From Aphanomyces cochlioides (Eukaryota > Oomycota > Saprolegniomycetes > Saprolegniales > Verrucalvaceae), in assembly GCA_019828595.1 (NCBI GenBank), contig JAHQRK010000009.1:186001-250000 (forward strand): 64,000 bases of DNA, given 5' to 3'. Both the position numbers and the translations under genes were made by a program. Positions 18,049 through 27,251 of the stretch are shown piece after piece (the first letter of the stretch is position 1; the number at the start of each line of letters is the position of its first letter). The notes beneath the pieces are model-generated. The model saw only the letters and a list, made by a program, of their open reading frames with translations. It was not told the DNA's origin and did not search any database.

Positions 18049-18336
18049 GGGTGTGTTCGGTTTGGCTTGGAATCATGATCCAAAGTTGATCCTGGACCAT
18101 TTTATCCAATAGAAAACGACTACAAACCATATGTATATTTGCGAAATTTCCTTCCGTTCCTCAACGAACATTGGGACAATCCACTTTGGTGGGATAATCA
18201 TGATATTTTGACTCTACCTCTATGGGGTAGAGTGAATGTGGATTCTCAAGAATGCTTGTAAATCCCGTGGATGACCCAACAAGGTTTTGCATGGGAGAAT
18301 CAAGATTGAATCATGATTCACAGACCGAACACACCC
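18049..18336. mobile_element. PIF/Harbinger-type MITE (288 bp)
   Basis: The ends GGGTGTGTTCGGT and ACCGAACACACCC are inverted copies, each followed inward by a variant of GAATCATGATTC. The element is flanked by direct TAA copies (18046-18048 and 18337-18339), the 3-bp TWA duplication typical of PIF/Harbinger elements. No coding sequence lies inside. Confidence 0.8.
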
Positions 18337-18378
18337 TAACGGATGCGCTGGCGGAGAATCGTGGGGCAACTATCAGAG

Positions 18379-18661
18379 AATCCGAAAGAAAGCTGAAAAG
18401 TCAGATAAGTGTATCAAAAGTCAGAAGCGTGTCTCATGCCACATGGGATGACTATTTTAGACTTAACATACTTCTAAGACGTGTAAACGTCTTGCAAGCT
18501 TCGTCCAGATTTTCTTTTGCAATGCCTGCCCCTCACCCCACCGGTGAACCCCTTCGTGAAAGGGGGGTTTCACAATTGTTAACCCCCGAGGACACCCAGA
18601 TAGGCACGTGTGTTTCTGACTTTTGATACACCTATCTGACTATTCAGCTTTCTTTCGGATT
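18379..18661. mobile_element. Fold-back element with about 48-bp inverted arms
   Basis: The left arm 18379-18426 begins AATCCGAAAGAAAGCTGAA and the right arm 18614-18661 is its near-exact inverse (ending CAGCTTTCTTTCGGATT). The interior of about 190 bp is non-coding. No clear target duplication is seen, so the class is unknown. It lies between the MITE and the pogo element. Confidence 0.65.
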
Positions 18662-18820
18662 ATTCACATGATGCCCTAGAGTGGCTTTGGTCGGTCGAAA
18701 CGAGCTCTTATGGTTGTCTTGCGAGTCATTCCTGCAGCTGCATTTTGACAAGAACGCACAGATTCCCGACAAACAATCAGCGGTCGATCGGGAAGTACCC
18801 CGTAGTGCGTACTATTAATA

Positions 18821-20689
18821 CAGTCAAACCTTGGATGTGAAAACCTCTTATAGCGAAACACCTGACATCTTGAACGCCGATTTTATCCACGGATCAATTT
18901 TCAATGGCATCGGCACTGGTATTAAAAACACTGAACCTGCTACATGAAACGATATGTTTTTATTCATCAGTAATAGTAATATGAAGATAATATATCAACT
19001 TTGCTTTAAAATGAGTCCCTATCAATAAATTTTGCAGTGTGGTCAGTATTGCTTGTGACATGGTGGAGCTCCCGCTGGCAGACAGAAGCACCATACTCCA
19101 GCGCATCGATGAAGACGTGCCATACGCTAAGATTGCAGCTGAGTTCAAGTGTTCCAAAAGCCTCATCACTCGTGTAAAAAAGTCGCGTGAAGAGATCGAG
19201 CGGAAGATCAGCGAGAACGCTGACCGTGAATCGAAACGACCATGCCGTCTCGCTGGTCTTCCCCTCGAGCTCGACAACCGCGTGTACCAATGGTTCTGCA
19301 AAGCGCGTGCTACAAAGACAATTGCTGTGTCTGGACCGATGCTCCAAACCGTGGCAAGAAAGGCAGTCGTGTCTTTGGGATTGGAGGACTTCAAGGCATC
19401 CAACGGTTGGCTTGAAAGTTTTCGGAAGCGCCATGACATCGACTTCAAAACTCTTTCCGGTGAAGCTTCCTCCGTTGATATGGCAGTGGTTGATGACTGG
19501 GCTCAATCTATCGACACAATTATTCATGGTTATGACCTTTCTAATGTCTTCAACTGCGACGAAACCGGCCTTTTCTGGCGGGGATTGCCCAATAAAACTA
19601 TGGCTTTGAGGTCTGAGCAATGCAAAGGCGGCAAGAAGGCAAAGGAGAGGGTTTCTGTTCTTTTGACAACTTCTGCCACTGGTGAAAAGATGCCACTGCT
19701 AGTCATTCACAAGTTCTTTATGCCGCGTCAGTTCAAGAAGTCTTTGCCTTTGGGTGTGCAATGGTACGCCAATTCAAAAGCCTGGATGAATGGAACAATC
19801 TTTACACGATACATGCTCTGGCTGAATGATCGTATGGCAGCCCAAGATCGGCGAATATTACTCCTAATGGACAATGCCCCGTGCCATATCTTTCCTGCCG
19901 ATAAGATGACCCATGTGAAGGTGGTATTTCTCCCTGCCAACACGACGTGCCAGACTCAACCATTAGATGCCGGCATTATCAAAAACTTCAAAGTAAAATA
20001 CCGCAGCAATTTACTCAACTACATCGTCGAACGCGTTGAAGCGATGAATGAACTACCCATGGATTTTGTCAAGTCGGTTGACATTAAGGTGGCTCTCGAT
20101 TGGATGAAGTTGGCGTGGTGTGATGTATCAACGACTACTATTGCGAATTGTTTTCGCCATTGTGGAATCAAGGAAAGAAGTGAATTGAGGGAAGACCCCT
20201 GTTCAAGTTATAATGACAGCACGGCAATATCGATCATACAATCAATGAATGTGGATGACGAGGCGAACGCTCAGGCTCTCGCGACTGCTCTTGGTGTCGA
20301 AGTCGAATGTTGGGATGAGGAAGTCGCTGCCTTTGAAACTGATCCTGTCAACTGGGAGGACGAAATAATCAACCCTGCCTCAAGTGTTGTCAGTGACGAC
20401 GAGAGTGATGACGACTTGACCACACAGACGGCACCTCCGCCAACGCTTAAGGAGGCTGCAACCGCTCTGCACACCCTCAGAGAATGGAATCGTCACTATA
20501 ATCAGGGCGCTGACCTTCCAATTCATGAATTGGCACGCGTAATTGGTGTCGCTCGAGCCAAGGCTCCAAATGGTACGATTGATAGTTGGCTAAGTCAATA
20601 AAATTGTCACACCTCTCATAGCAAAACACCTGCTAACTTGAATGATTTTCTTATCCACCAAGAGGTGTTTCACATCCAAGGTTTAACTG
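18821..20689 (+). mobile_element. Complete pogo/Tigger-like DNA transposon (1,869 bp)
   Basis: The termini CAGTCAAACCTTGGATGTGA (left) and, inverted, CAGTTAAACCTTGGATGTGA (right) differ at one base over 20. TA duplications flank both sides (18819-18820 and 20690-20691), as expected for the Tc1/mariner/pogo superfamily. The interior is one uninterrupted transposase gene. Matching ends, an intact gene and intact target duplications suggest recent insertion and possible activity. Confidence 0.92.
19060..20601 (+). CDS. pogo/Tigger-family transposase with CENP-B-like DNA-binding domains
   Basis: A 513-aa protein from the ATG at 19060. It has a helix-turn-helix start (MVELPLADRSTILQRIDED, then AKIAAEFKCSKSLITRVKK), a second CENP-B-type helix-turn-helix (VYQWFCKARA, SNGWLESFRKRH) and a DDE_1 catalytic core. 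The three acidic residues are in FNCDETGLFW, LLLMDNAPCH and TQPLDAGIIKNFK. An acidic tail with DDESDDD follows. Length and domain order are those of Tigger/pogo enzymes, which cut and paste at TA. It is single-exon, without internal stops, and the gene fills its element. Confidence 0.93.
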   Translation: MVELPLADRSTILQRIDEDVPYAKIAAEFKCSKSLITRVKKSREEIERKISENADRESKRPCRLAGLPLELDNRVYQWFCKARATKTIAVSGPMLQTVARKAVVSLGLEDFKASNGWLESFRKRHDIDFKTLSGEASSVDMAVVDDWAQSIDTIIHGYDLSNVFNCDETGLFWRGLPNKTMALRSEQCKGGKKAKERVSVLLTTSATGEKMPLLVIHKFFMPRQFKKSLPLGVQWYANSKAWMNGTIFTRYMLWLNDRMAAQDRRILLLMDNAPCHIFPADKMTHVKVVFLPANTTCQTQPLDAGIIKNFKVKYRSNLLNYIVERVEAMNELPMDFVKSVDIKVALDWMKLAWCDVSTTTIANCFRHCGIKERSELREDPCSSYNDSTAISIIQSMNVDDEANAQALATALGVEVECWDEEVAAFETDPVNWEDEIINPASSVVSDDESDDDLTTQTAPPPTLKEAATALHTLREWNRHYNQGADLPIHELARVIGVARAKAPNGTIDSWLSQ

Positions 20690-22449
20690 TAGTAGTAAAT
20701 TAAAAGTCGTAATCTTGAACGTCAACATCCGTAAATTATAAGAGCGTGTTCGCAGTCTCATGATTGCGTCAGGGTGAAGATTTGGGTAGTGCTTGTCGGG
20801 AAGTTGTCCTGTTGTCATCTTGTATGTCCCCCTAGCTTAATTAAATTCAAAATTTACTTTATCAAGTGTTGTCAAGATTAAATGGTAAACTTAATCGAAA
20901 TAAGTTTACTATTCTATTTAATTTAGTTTATCGAAGTAATAGTCGGACTAAATAACTATTGAACTAATGTTTGAAATAGCGATGTTTTTTTAGCAGGAGT
21001 ATCTGATCTGATTTGCACCTGCAAGCTGCTGGTGCGTCCGGCCGGTGGAAACTCGTGATTTTCCACACGCGACTAGTAGACTAGAGCTGTTCTCGTTAAA
21101 TTCACTGTTTGTGATTGCACTGGAAGTTGTGATAGGTTGCTTAAAGCAATAATCTAACACCAGTGTCTTTACATTCCTTGAAGGGTGATAATCGAGCTTA
21201 CAGAGCTGTCATACAGAAGTCGAGTTTGTGAGGTTTATTCGGCTCTACGCTGTGCTGCTTTGCTACTTGTGCCCTTTGGTTTTGTGCGCTTTGGTTTTTT
21301 GTGTGCCTACGCCTGTGGATCTCTTTGGTGTCGAAACATCGCCGATTCTTGAAAATATTAATTTTCACGGTTTAATTGTTGAAACAAAATATAGTTTATC
21401 ATGGGCAAGAACAAATATAAATTTTAGCAGGATATAAATATCTACTTCAGAAAAAGGAAGCGGGCTTTGAATGTGATTTGCATTCAACTTCATGTCAACC
21501 AATGTCCTCTGTTTACATCATAGTACATATAAAATCGCTCTGTATTTGTTAGTCCTCAGGAGATGAGACTGCGCCAAAGCGTAAGCGGTCTTCAATTCGG
21601 CACCCACAATATTTTGCAGATATATTTTTCGGAACTATATGGAGTTTTCTCGGTCATGACTGCGGTCATAGTACATTTTTGGTCGTTTTATGACCGAGAT
21701 AAAATATTCTGTTTTTTCATTTTTCTTTCACAATAGGACACCGAAAATCTTGTTTTCAAGCTTAAATCAGGCATCACAAGACATGTAAACTTTGAAATGA
21801 CCGCTCTAGCAGTCGAGATGGCTCTCATCATGGAGCATGATAGTCTTGATCTTGGCAGGAGTGATGACAACGAGTGTTTGTATTAGCTTAAAATTAGTAT
21901 GATTACCAGAGTTAAATATATCTCGAATATTTATTCAAAAACAGCCAATTTGGAAACTATATCTCTGATATTTATTTTCTTGGTCATGACCGCAAAACTT
22001 AAATTTTCTTTTTCAATATTCAAAAATCATGAAATAAAATATTTCATGATATTGATAGAGTTGTGTACGTATGTCCCGAATAATTTAATAGAATTATTTT
22101 TATTACATTATTCGGTTTTAAAAAACTATGAAGCCATTTTCTTCAAGACGAATGAATTAGTCGGCATCCATGCGCACGCTTCGGTAGAGTCGACTGTTAG
22201 GAGTAACTAGGCTAAAAAGCTCCAGTACATAAGCTGCTTCATTCAATGCATGTGTACGTCATGGTTTGTTGCACGTGTGAGCGGTGGACTGCAGTGAACC
22301 TACGACCAATGCTCATCGATCCATGCTTCCCGATCACAAAAACAAATATCATGATAAAAATATATATGGTCAGACCTGAATATTAATATCATGATATTAG
22401 AGAGGTTGCGAAAATTGACTTTTTCTTGTAATTTCCTCCAATTTTTTAC
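20690..22449. other. Non-coding stretch, about 1.8 kb
   Basis: AT-rich in the second half and without a credible gene on either strand. A solitary Harbinger-like end (GAGCGTGTTCG) lies near 20742 and no partner was found. Several short ORFs lack motifs and codon structure. Confidence 0.45.
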
Positions 22450-22451
22450 AA

Positions 22452-22488
22452 CAACTTCGCAAGTTGACAAGGCCAACTTGCGAAGTTG
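22452..22488. repeat. 15-bp inverted repeat inside the copia remnant
   Basis: CAACTTCGCAAGTTG (22452-22466) and its exact inverse CAACTTGCGAAGTTG (22474-22488) are separated by 7 bp. Both arms partly overlap the RNase H coding start, so this may be the point where the copia copy was truncated. Confidence 0.6.
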
Positions 22489-23028
22489 AGTATATTGCGC
22501 TTGCCGAAGTCACGAAGGAGATAATGTGGCTAGGAGGCTTACTGAATGACATTGGTATACTGCAAACCGATGCTACTCCTACCTTTTGTGACAACAAAGC
22601 CGCCATTGCAACTGCCGAGAACGACAACATCAGCGGGCGGAGCAAGCACATGGATGTGCGTATGCACTTCATACGACACCTTCTGAAGGAGCTCACGTTG
22701 GTGTTGGAACATGTAGGTACGGCGGACCAACTTGCCGATGTTTTGACCAAGGTATCAACTCGGGCAGCTTTGAAATCCTTCAGGGCCTGTTTGATGAAAA
22801 TATCTACTCCGATATTTCTGAGAAATTTGGTCGAAACATATGGAAAATGGCAAAAATTTGGGGATTTTGGAGATTTCATCAAACACAAATAAAATCAAAA
22901 TGGGGCACTGATACAATGACCCAAAACTATTGTCCCATAAAATATCTGAAATAAAATTTCTACCTATTCACCAGTGAGTCGAGAGAGCCAGTGCGTGTTT
23001 CACATCATCGATATTTGGAAGGAAAAGC

Positions 23029-24267
23029 ATGGATGAAGCCGAAGTCATAATTGGCGTCGTGATGAGCCTGGCCAGCAATGCCATAGCATCGTATGCGAAC
23101 GACAGTGACACAGATGAAGAAGAGTCTCGCGAGCAACGTTTTATCCGGCCACTTTATGCATTCATTGACTTTCTCGAACTACAAAATCAGCTTCCACATG
23201 GTGGCAGTCGTCTCTACTTTGACAACTTCCGACTGCCAAAGGCTGGTGTAGGCTTGCTTGTAAGGTTATGCTCGCTCCATATACCCCCACGCATGGATCC
23301 TAGAGTTGTAGTGCTGGTCACTTTGCAATACCTAGCTACTGGGTCGACTGTGAGGCTCCAAGAACAATTATTCCAGCGACAGTCGTTTAGCCAACTGAGC
23401 ATTTACCGCAAGATTGGCATCAAATCAATTCTAACCGCCCTTGTCAAGCATCATTTCTACGGCTATGATCCACATCAGAACGACCGTATAGCAAAGTCAA
23501 AAAGATCTTTCTTTGCTGAGCACCCGCTCTTTGGAAATTGTATTGGAGCAATTGACGGGACACATGTAGCGATCATTGTACCATCACATTGCACAGACCG
23601 TTTTCGAAATAGAAAAGGTGATACGTCGACAAATGTGCTTGGAATAGTGGATGAATGTGGGCGTTTTATCGCGTTGTATGCTGGTGCCGAAGGTAATAGA
23701 AACATGTTATGCTGGCTTAATTATTACGAATTATATTGTGCTTCAGATGGATTTGTCATGGACCGTAGCAACTTTGAAGCAACGATTCCTGAAGGTTGTT
23801 TCTATCTAGCAGAAGCTGGATTTCGCCTTACGACGTCAGTGTTGACCCCATGTCGCAGTCAGCGCTATCATCTTCGTGAATGGGCCGCAGATCCATCAAA
23901 TAGACCACAAACAGCAAAGGAGATTTTTAACTATAGACACTCGAAAGCACGCATTATTGTCGAGCGAGCATTTGGAATGTGGAAGATGAAATGGAAAGTT
24001 CTCTCGAGCGGACTAACCTTTCCAATCGAACAAATTGTTGAGACTATTCACGCTTGTGCCGCTTTACACAATTTTGCAATTGAATTCGCACCATTAAGTG
24101 TGCTAAACGAACTATCCTCATCCGATTTACAAGACTTTCAAGATGAAATGCAAGAACTGCATCAAGACGCAGTTGATATTGAACCTGCTGAAAGCGAAGC
24201 ATGGCGTGAAAATGTTGCAAGACAAATGTGGAAGGCGTATTTGATTCATAACGATACAATTGAGTAG
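23029..24267 (+). CDS. Harbinger DDE nuclease (transposase)
   Basis: A DDE_Tnp_4-type nuclease. The first catalytic Asp is in GAIDGTHVAI and the Glu in IVERAFGMWKMKW. The region of the second Asp is disturbed in the unspliced frame (AGAEGNRNMLCWL), but a GT-AG intron of 54 bp (23693-23746) fits there and splicing gives AGAEDGFVMDRSNF with an Asp in the expected place. Because the intron is a multiple of three and has no stop, the gene also reads straight through, giving 412 aa unspliced or 394 aa spliced. The enzyme cuts the element ends with its Myb-like partner. An HLRE motif and HNFAIE near the C-terminus are also family-typical. Confidence 0.88.
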   Translation: MDEAEVIIGVVMSLASNAIASYANDSDTDEEESREQRFIRPLYAFIDFLELQNQLPHGGSRLYFDNFRLPKAGVGLLVRLCSLHIPPRMDPRVVVLVTLQYLATGSTVRLQEQLFQRQSFSQLSIYRKIGIKSILTALVKHHFYGYDPHQNDRIAKSKRSFFAEHPLFGNCIGAIDGTHVAIIVPSHCTDRFRNRKGDTSTNVLGIVDECGRFIALYAGAEGNRNMLCWLNYYELYCASDGFVMDRSNFEATIPEGCFYLAEAGFRLTTSVLTPCRSQRYHLREWAADPSNRPQTAKEIFNYRHSKARIIVERAFGMWKMKWKVLSSGLTFPIEQIVETIHACAALHNFAIEFAPLSVLNELSSSDLQDFQDEMQELHQDAVDIEPAESEAWRENVARQMWKAYLIHNDTIE

Positions 24268-24284
24268 AAATGTATTACGTTTAC

Positions 24285-24995
24285 CTATTCAATGTGGTCA
24301 TTCGAATCGGCATTTGCGTTAACGATATGTTCTAGTCCATGTTTAGCAGCCATGATTTGGACAAGATTTGAAGTATTCGTTGCAATACTCTCAATTGACG
24401 TTGCATTTCGCCGTTTCAATTGGATTTTTTCGTCATATTCCAAGCGACGTTTGTTTCGGCCGACTTTCATGGCTTCATTGATTAACTTGGCCCGTTTTTG
24501 AGCAGCTGAAAGACAATCAAGCGCTGGTTCATCATTGTCGACACGTTCCTCATCCTCATCGCCATGTTCGTTGTTCCTTGGCTGCATGGGGTCATTCTGC
24601 ACTTGTCTTAGGAGCTCTTCTGAGCCACGAATATGCTCACCTGTGGCTATGGTGTCTCCAACAATTCTCTGTACTATGTCGTAATAGGGAAAATCGGTGT
24701 AACGAAAGCGCGAAAGCTTGCTTTTCTTGCTTTTTTTGTCAAGTTCGTCCCATTGCTCGCTTGTCATACCAACTCTACCTCCTCCAGAGTGTTGAGTAGT
24801 AAGCCAATGGAAATCACTATAGTCTTCTTTTATTCTTCGCCACCGTGTCTTGAGTTGCTCGGTACTGGTGATATTGCCGACCTTGTTCATTCTTGTGAGA
24901 ATACTGTTCCACCCACTTGCTTTGAGCGACTTGCCACCAGAAGCAACCATGTGAGGTAGAGACGCAACTTGCTCATAATGTTGAAGAAACTCCAT
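24285..24995 (-). CDS. Myb/SANT-like DNA-binding partner of the Harbinger transposase
   Basis: 236 aa from the ATG at 24995. The N-terminal 90 residues form a Myb/SANT-like module with spaced Trp (GWNSILTRM, LKTRWRRIKEDYSDFHWL). A central acidic segment (DEDEERVDNDE) and a Lys/Arg-rich helical C-terminus follow. In PIF/Harbinger elements such a protein binds the subterminal repeats and brings the nuclease to the nucleus. It stops 17 bp before the convergent nuclease stop. Confidence 0.82.
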   Translation of the reverse strand: MEFLQHYEQVASLPHMVASGGKSLKASGWNSILTRMNKVGNITSTEQLKTRWRRIKEDYSDFHWLTTQHSGGGRVGMTSEQWDELDKKSKKSKLSRFRYTDFPYYDIVQRIVGDTIATGEHIRGSEELLRQVQNDPMQPRNNEHGDEDEERVDNDEPALDCLSAAQKRAKLINEAMKVGRNKRRLEYDEKIQLKRRNATSIESIATNTSNLVQIMAAKHGLEHIVNANADSNDHIE

Positions 24996-25394
24996 GTCGA
25001 TTGACCTCGACCACTTAGCAGAGCATGAAGACGATGACTCTATGACCACTCAGTGCCTCCAATTGACTGAACGTCGCCAAACTTGTTGACATTTAGTATT
25101 GCAAAACATTATACTCATCGGTTTTAGCAAGCTATCACAGTATGAAGGTAATGTTCTTGAGAATCAAAACGTGTTCGATGAAAATATCTGAGTTTTCGAT
25201 GTCATCGTCGGCAATTGCCCCAAAACTCCAATTTTTCGATTCCTTGATATGAAGATTTCAGATATTGGCATCAAACAGGGCCTCAGGAACTTGGTCATGT
25301 CTCCGGCCAAAGACACACCGAGCACACAGCTCCCGATGGAAATTTCGCAATCAGCCAAGCAACTCGCACCTGTCTCAGAATCGGGATAGGGGAG

Positions 25395-25753
25395 TGTTGG
25401 AGATCCCGCTCCTGCTCATCGGCGATCATATCTGCATGACCTCTGTGCTCCCAAGGAAGTCTACATTTGACCCATATATAGTTCATAAAGTCTCACAGGT
25501 TACTGGGCTGTCCATCGCCCACCAACCATGCATCGGACACATGGTTTAATTTAACCTTAATAACAACGACCTTACTCTCGAATTCTCCCTGCGGCCTGAC
25601 AGCCGCAAGCTCGCCTCTTCCTGGTTGTTCTCGGACGGCAGCATGTTGGCAGTGCGTACAACGTTCAGGTGACTATCTAACGACCAAATAAGCATCACAA
25701 ATAGCATAGCTGTTGGGCACGACCATTGACAGGTACACCAACTGCTCCCAACA
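25395..25753 (+). repeat. Copia 3' LTR (359 bp)
   Basis: It starts TGTTGGAGATCCCG directly after a polypurine tract and ends in GCTCCCAACA, giving the TG...CA ends and a short terminal inverted repeat (TGTTGG / CCAACA). A TATATAG box lies near 25473. No second LTR copy is in the window. Confidence 0.75.
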
Positions 25754-27204
25754 CGCTACTGGGCTATCAATAATAATAATCGGATTTTATTAGCCAATAG
25801 TTGTTGTCTTGAAAACCTATTATATTGCATAATATAGATTTGGAAAGGTATCTGTTGTGTAGGGTGTGCGATTGAGTGAAACCTGCCTTTTGTAATATTT
25901 TTAAACAATCACATGTTCATAGAAATTCAAAGGAAATACCACTTGCAACTTATAATATCGGGACACTTTTAATTTACGAACTACGGTAGGTATGTACAGT
26001 ACAGTGGGTGACTCCATCTAATTGTGTGTTCATACTACGTAGTACTCTTCATGGGGGACGACTTCTTGGACTGTCCATTATGTAGCCTCGACTGTGGGTC
26101 GCGAAACTTTGTTTGCTCAATATCCTGGAGATAGCCTGTAGCTACCCTGGCAGACGCCAAGATAGCCTGGGCATGAACGTGGTAAATAAATCGGCGACGT
26201 GCGCATCTCTTGAATCTTTCAATCAGTCCAACCTCCAGTTAGAATCGTCATCCTGTCCAACTTATGACTTCCCCAAGAAACTTTCATAAAGGCACCACTA
26301 AATTTACGCGCAGTTTGTGGGGAACGCCTTGTAGTTCGATACTGAAGCGTCTCGGTTCAAGATCAAAGCTTGGGCATTGAAGGTTATAGGCCAGTTAGTG
26401 GTAAGTTTCGACCATGAATAGCATACGCTTCTGTCGCCTCGACTTGTCGATTTGATCGCTGCATCGGATAACATTCTAGCCCTGATACACTTCGCAGTGA
26501 GAAGTAGAATTAAGACCATTGACCACGAAATAAGACGGAAATATTCTGCGGATCCGCGAGATCGAACCACTGACCAGTCTGCACACTATTTTCTCTCAAA
26601 GTTCACACTAAATACCTACATACACTATATTACTGAACTGATATCCATCTGGCTGGAAATGTCTTCTGGGGAATTTCCGTGTCCGTGTTCGCAACCGTCG
26701 ACATGATCTAAAGAAAGCACAGACTCGCGGACTCGACGTCGCTGCCGCTTCTGCTTGAGCCATTACGACTAGTTCTCCACTTGTCAACATCCCACGCCAT
26801 TTTCCATGTATGAAGCACATGGTTTCCATGCATTGTGCAATCTTGGGAACCCACGTCATCGAAACTTGCACGATGATGCTCCCTGTAAGGATGAACGAGG
26901 ACTCTGTGGTCGTCCTTATCAAGGTAATGACGCTCGCTTCAATCAAATGAGAGGTTCTTGACGTGCATGTTGTTTTGATTCAAGCTCAGTCCAGCACGAT
27001 GCGATTCTTCATGAACCATCCATCGATGGATGTGCTCTGTCGTCCTTTCCTTGTCCTTCCACGGAGATTCCTCCATCTTTGATTGGATTCCGTTTAAAGA
27101 CACCTCCACAACCAGAGACATCTTGGGATTCATCCGGATAAACCTTTATAAATAAATAAATCAATTCATTTAGACAGGTAACGTTATGGCCGCTGCCCTT
27201 TCTC
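25754..27204. other. Non-coding stretch upstream of transketolase
   Basis: About 1.45 kb with no credible gene. Its right end holds the transketolase promoter. Short ORFs in both directions lack motifs. Confidence 0.45.
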
Positions 27205-27220
27205 CGTCATTTTGGATTTT
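27205..27220 (+). promoter_or_regulatory. Initiator-like core promoter of transketolase
   Basis: CGTCATTTTGGATTTT fits the oomycete initiator pattern (TCAYTTnnnnATTT). It lies 32 bp before the ATG at 27252 and downstream of an earlier in-frame ATG at 27186, which argues for the later start. Confidence 0.55.
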
Positions 27221-27251
27221 ACCATCAAGAGAAGAGATCGACGCTAATAAG

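Larger units (their letters stand above)
22783..25282 (+). mobile_element. Complete PIF/Harbinger transposon (2,500 bp)
   Basis: The left end GGGCCTGTTTGATG and inverted right end GGCCCTGTTTGATG differ at one base, and TCA is duplicated on both sides (22780-22782 and 25283-25285). The consensus GGGCCTGTTTG is the classic PIF/Harbinger terminus. The element carries the two genes expected of the superfamily, convergently arranged: a DDE nuclease (23029-24267) and a Myb/SANT-like DNA-binding protein (24995-24285). Both are open, so the element may be autonomous. Confidence 0.9.
22450..25753 (+). mobile_element. Ty1/copia 3' remnant with 3' LTR, split by a Harbinger element
   Basis: The copia RNase H end is recognisable: CEVEYIALAEVTKEIMWL, FCDNKAAIATAEN, RSKHMDVRMHFIRHLL and ADQLADVLTK, running to 22782. 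It resumes after the Harbinger insertion at 25283 and ends in a stop near 25388. The 5' part (gag, protease, integrase, most of the reverse transcriptase) is missing. A polypurine tract (GATAGGGGAG) precedes the LTR. Removing the insertion and one TCA copy gives a continuous frame, so the copia copy was in place first. Confidence 0.82.

Noticed and set aside
26304..27133. Several 64-112-codon leftward frames upstream of transketolase
   Set aside because: Composition is random-like and no pair can be spliced into a recognisable protein.
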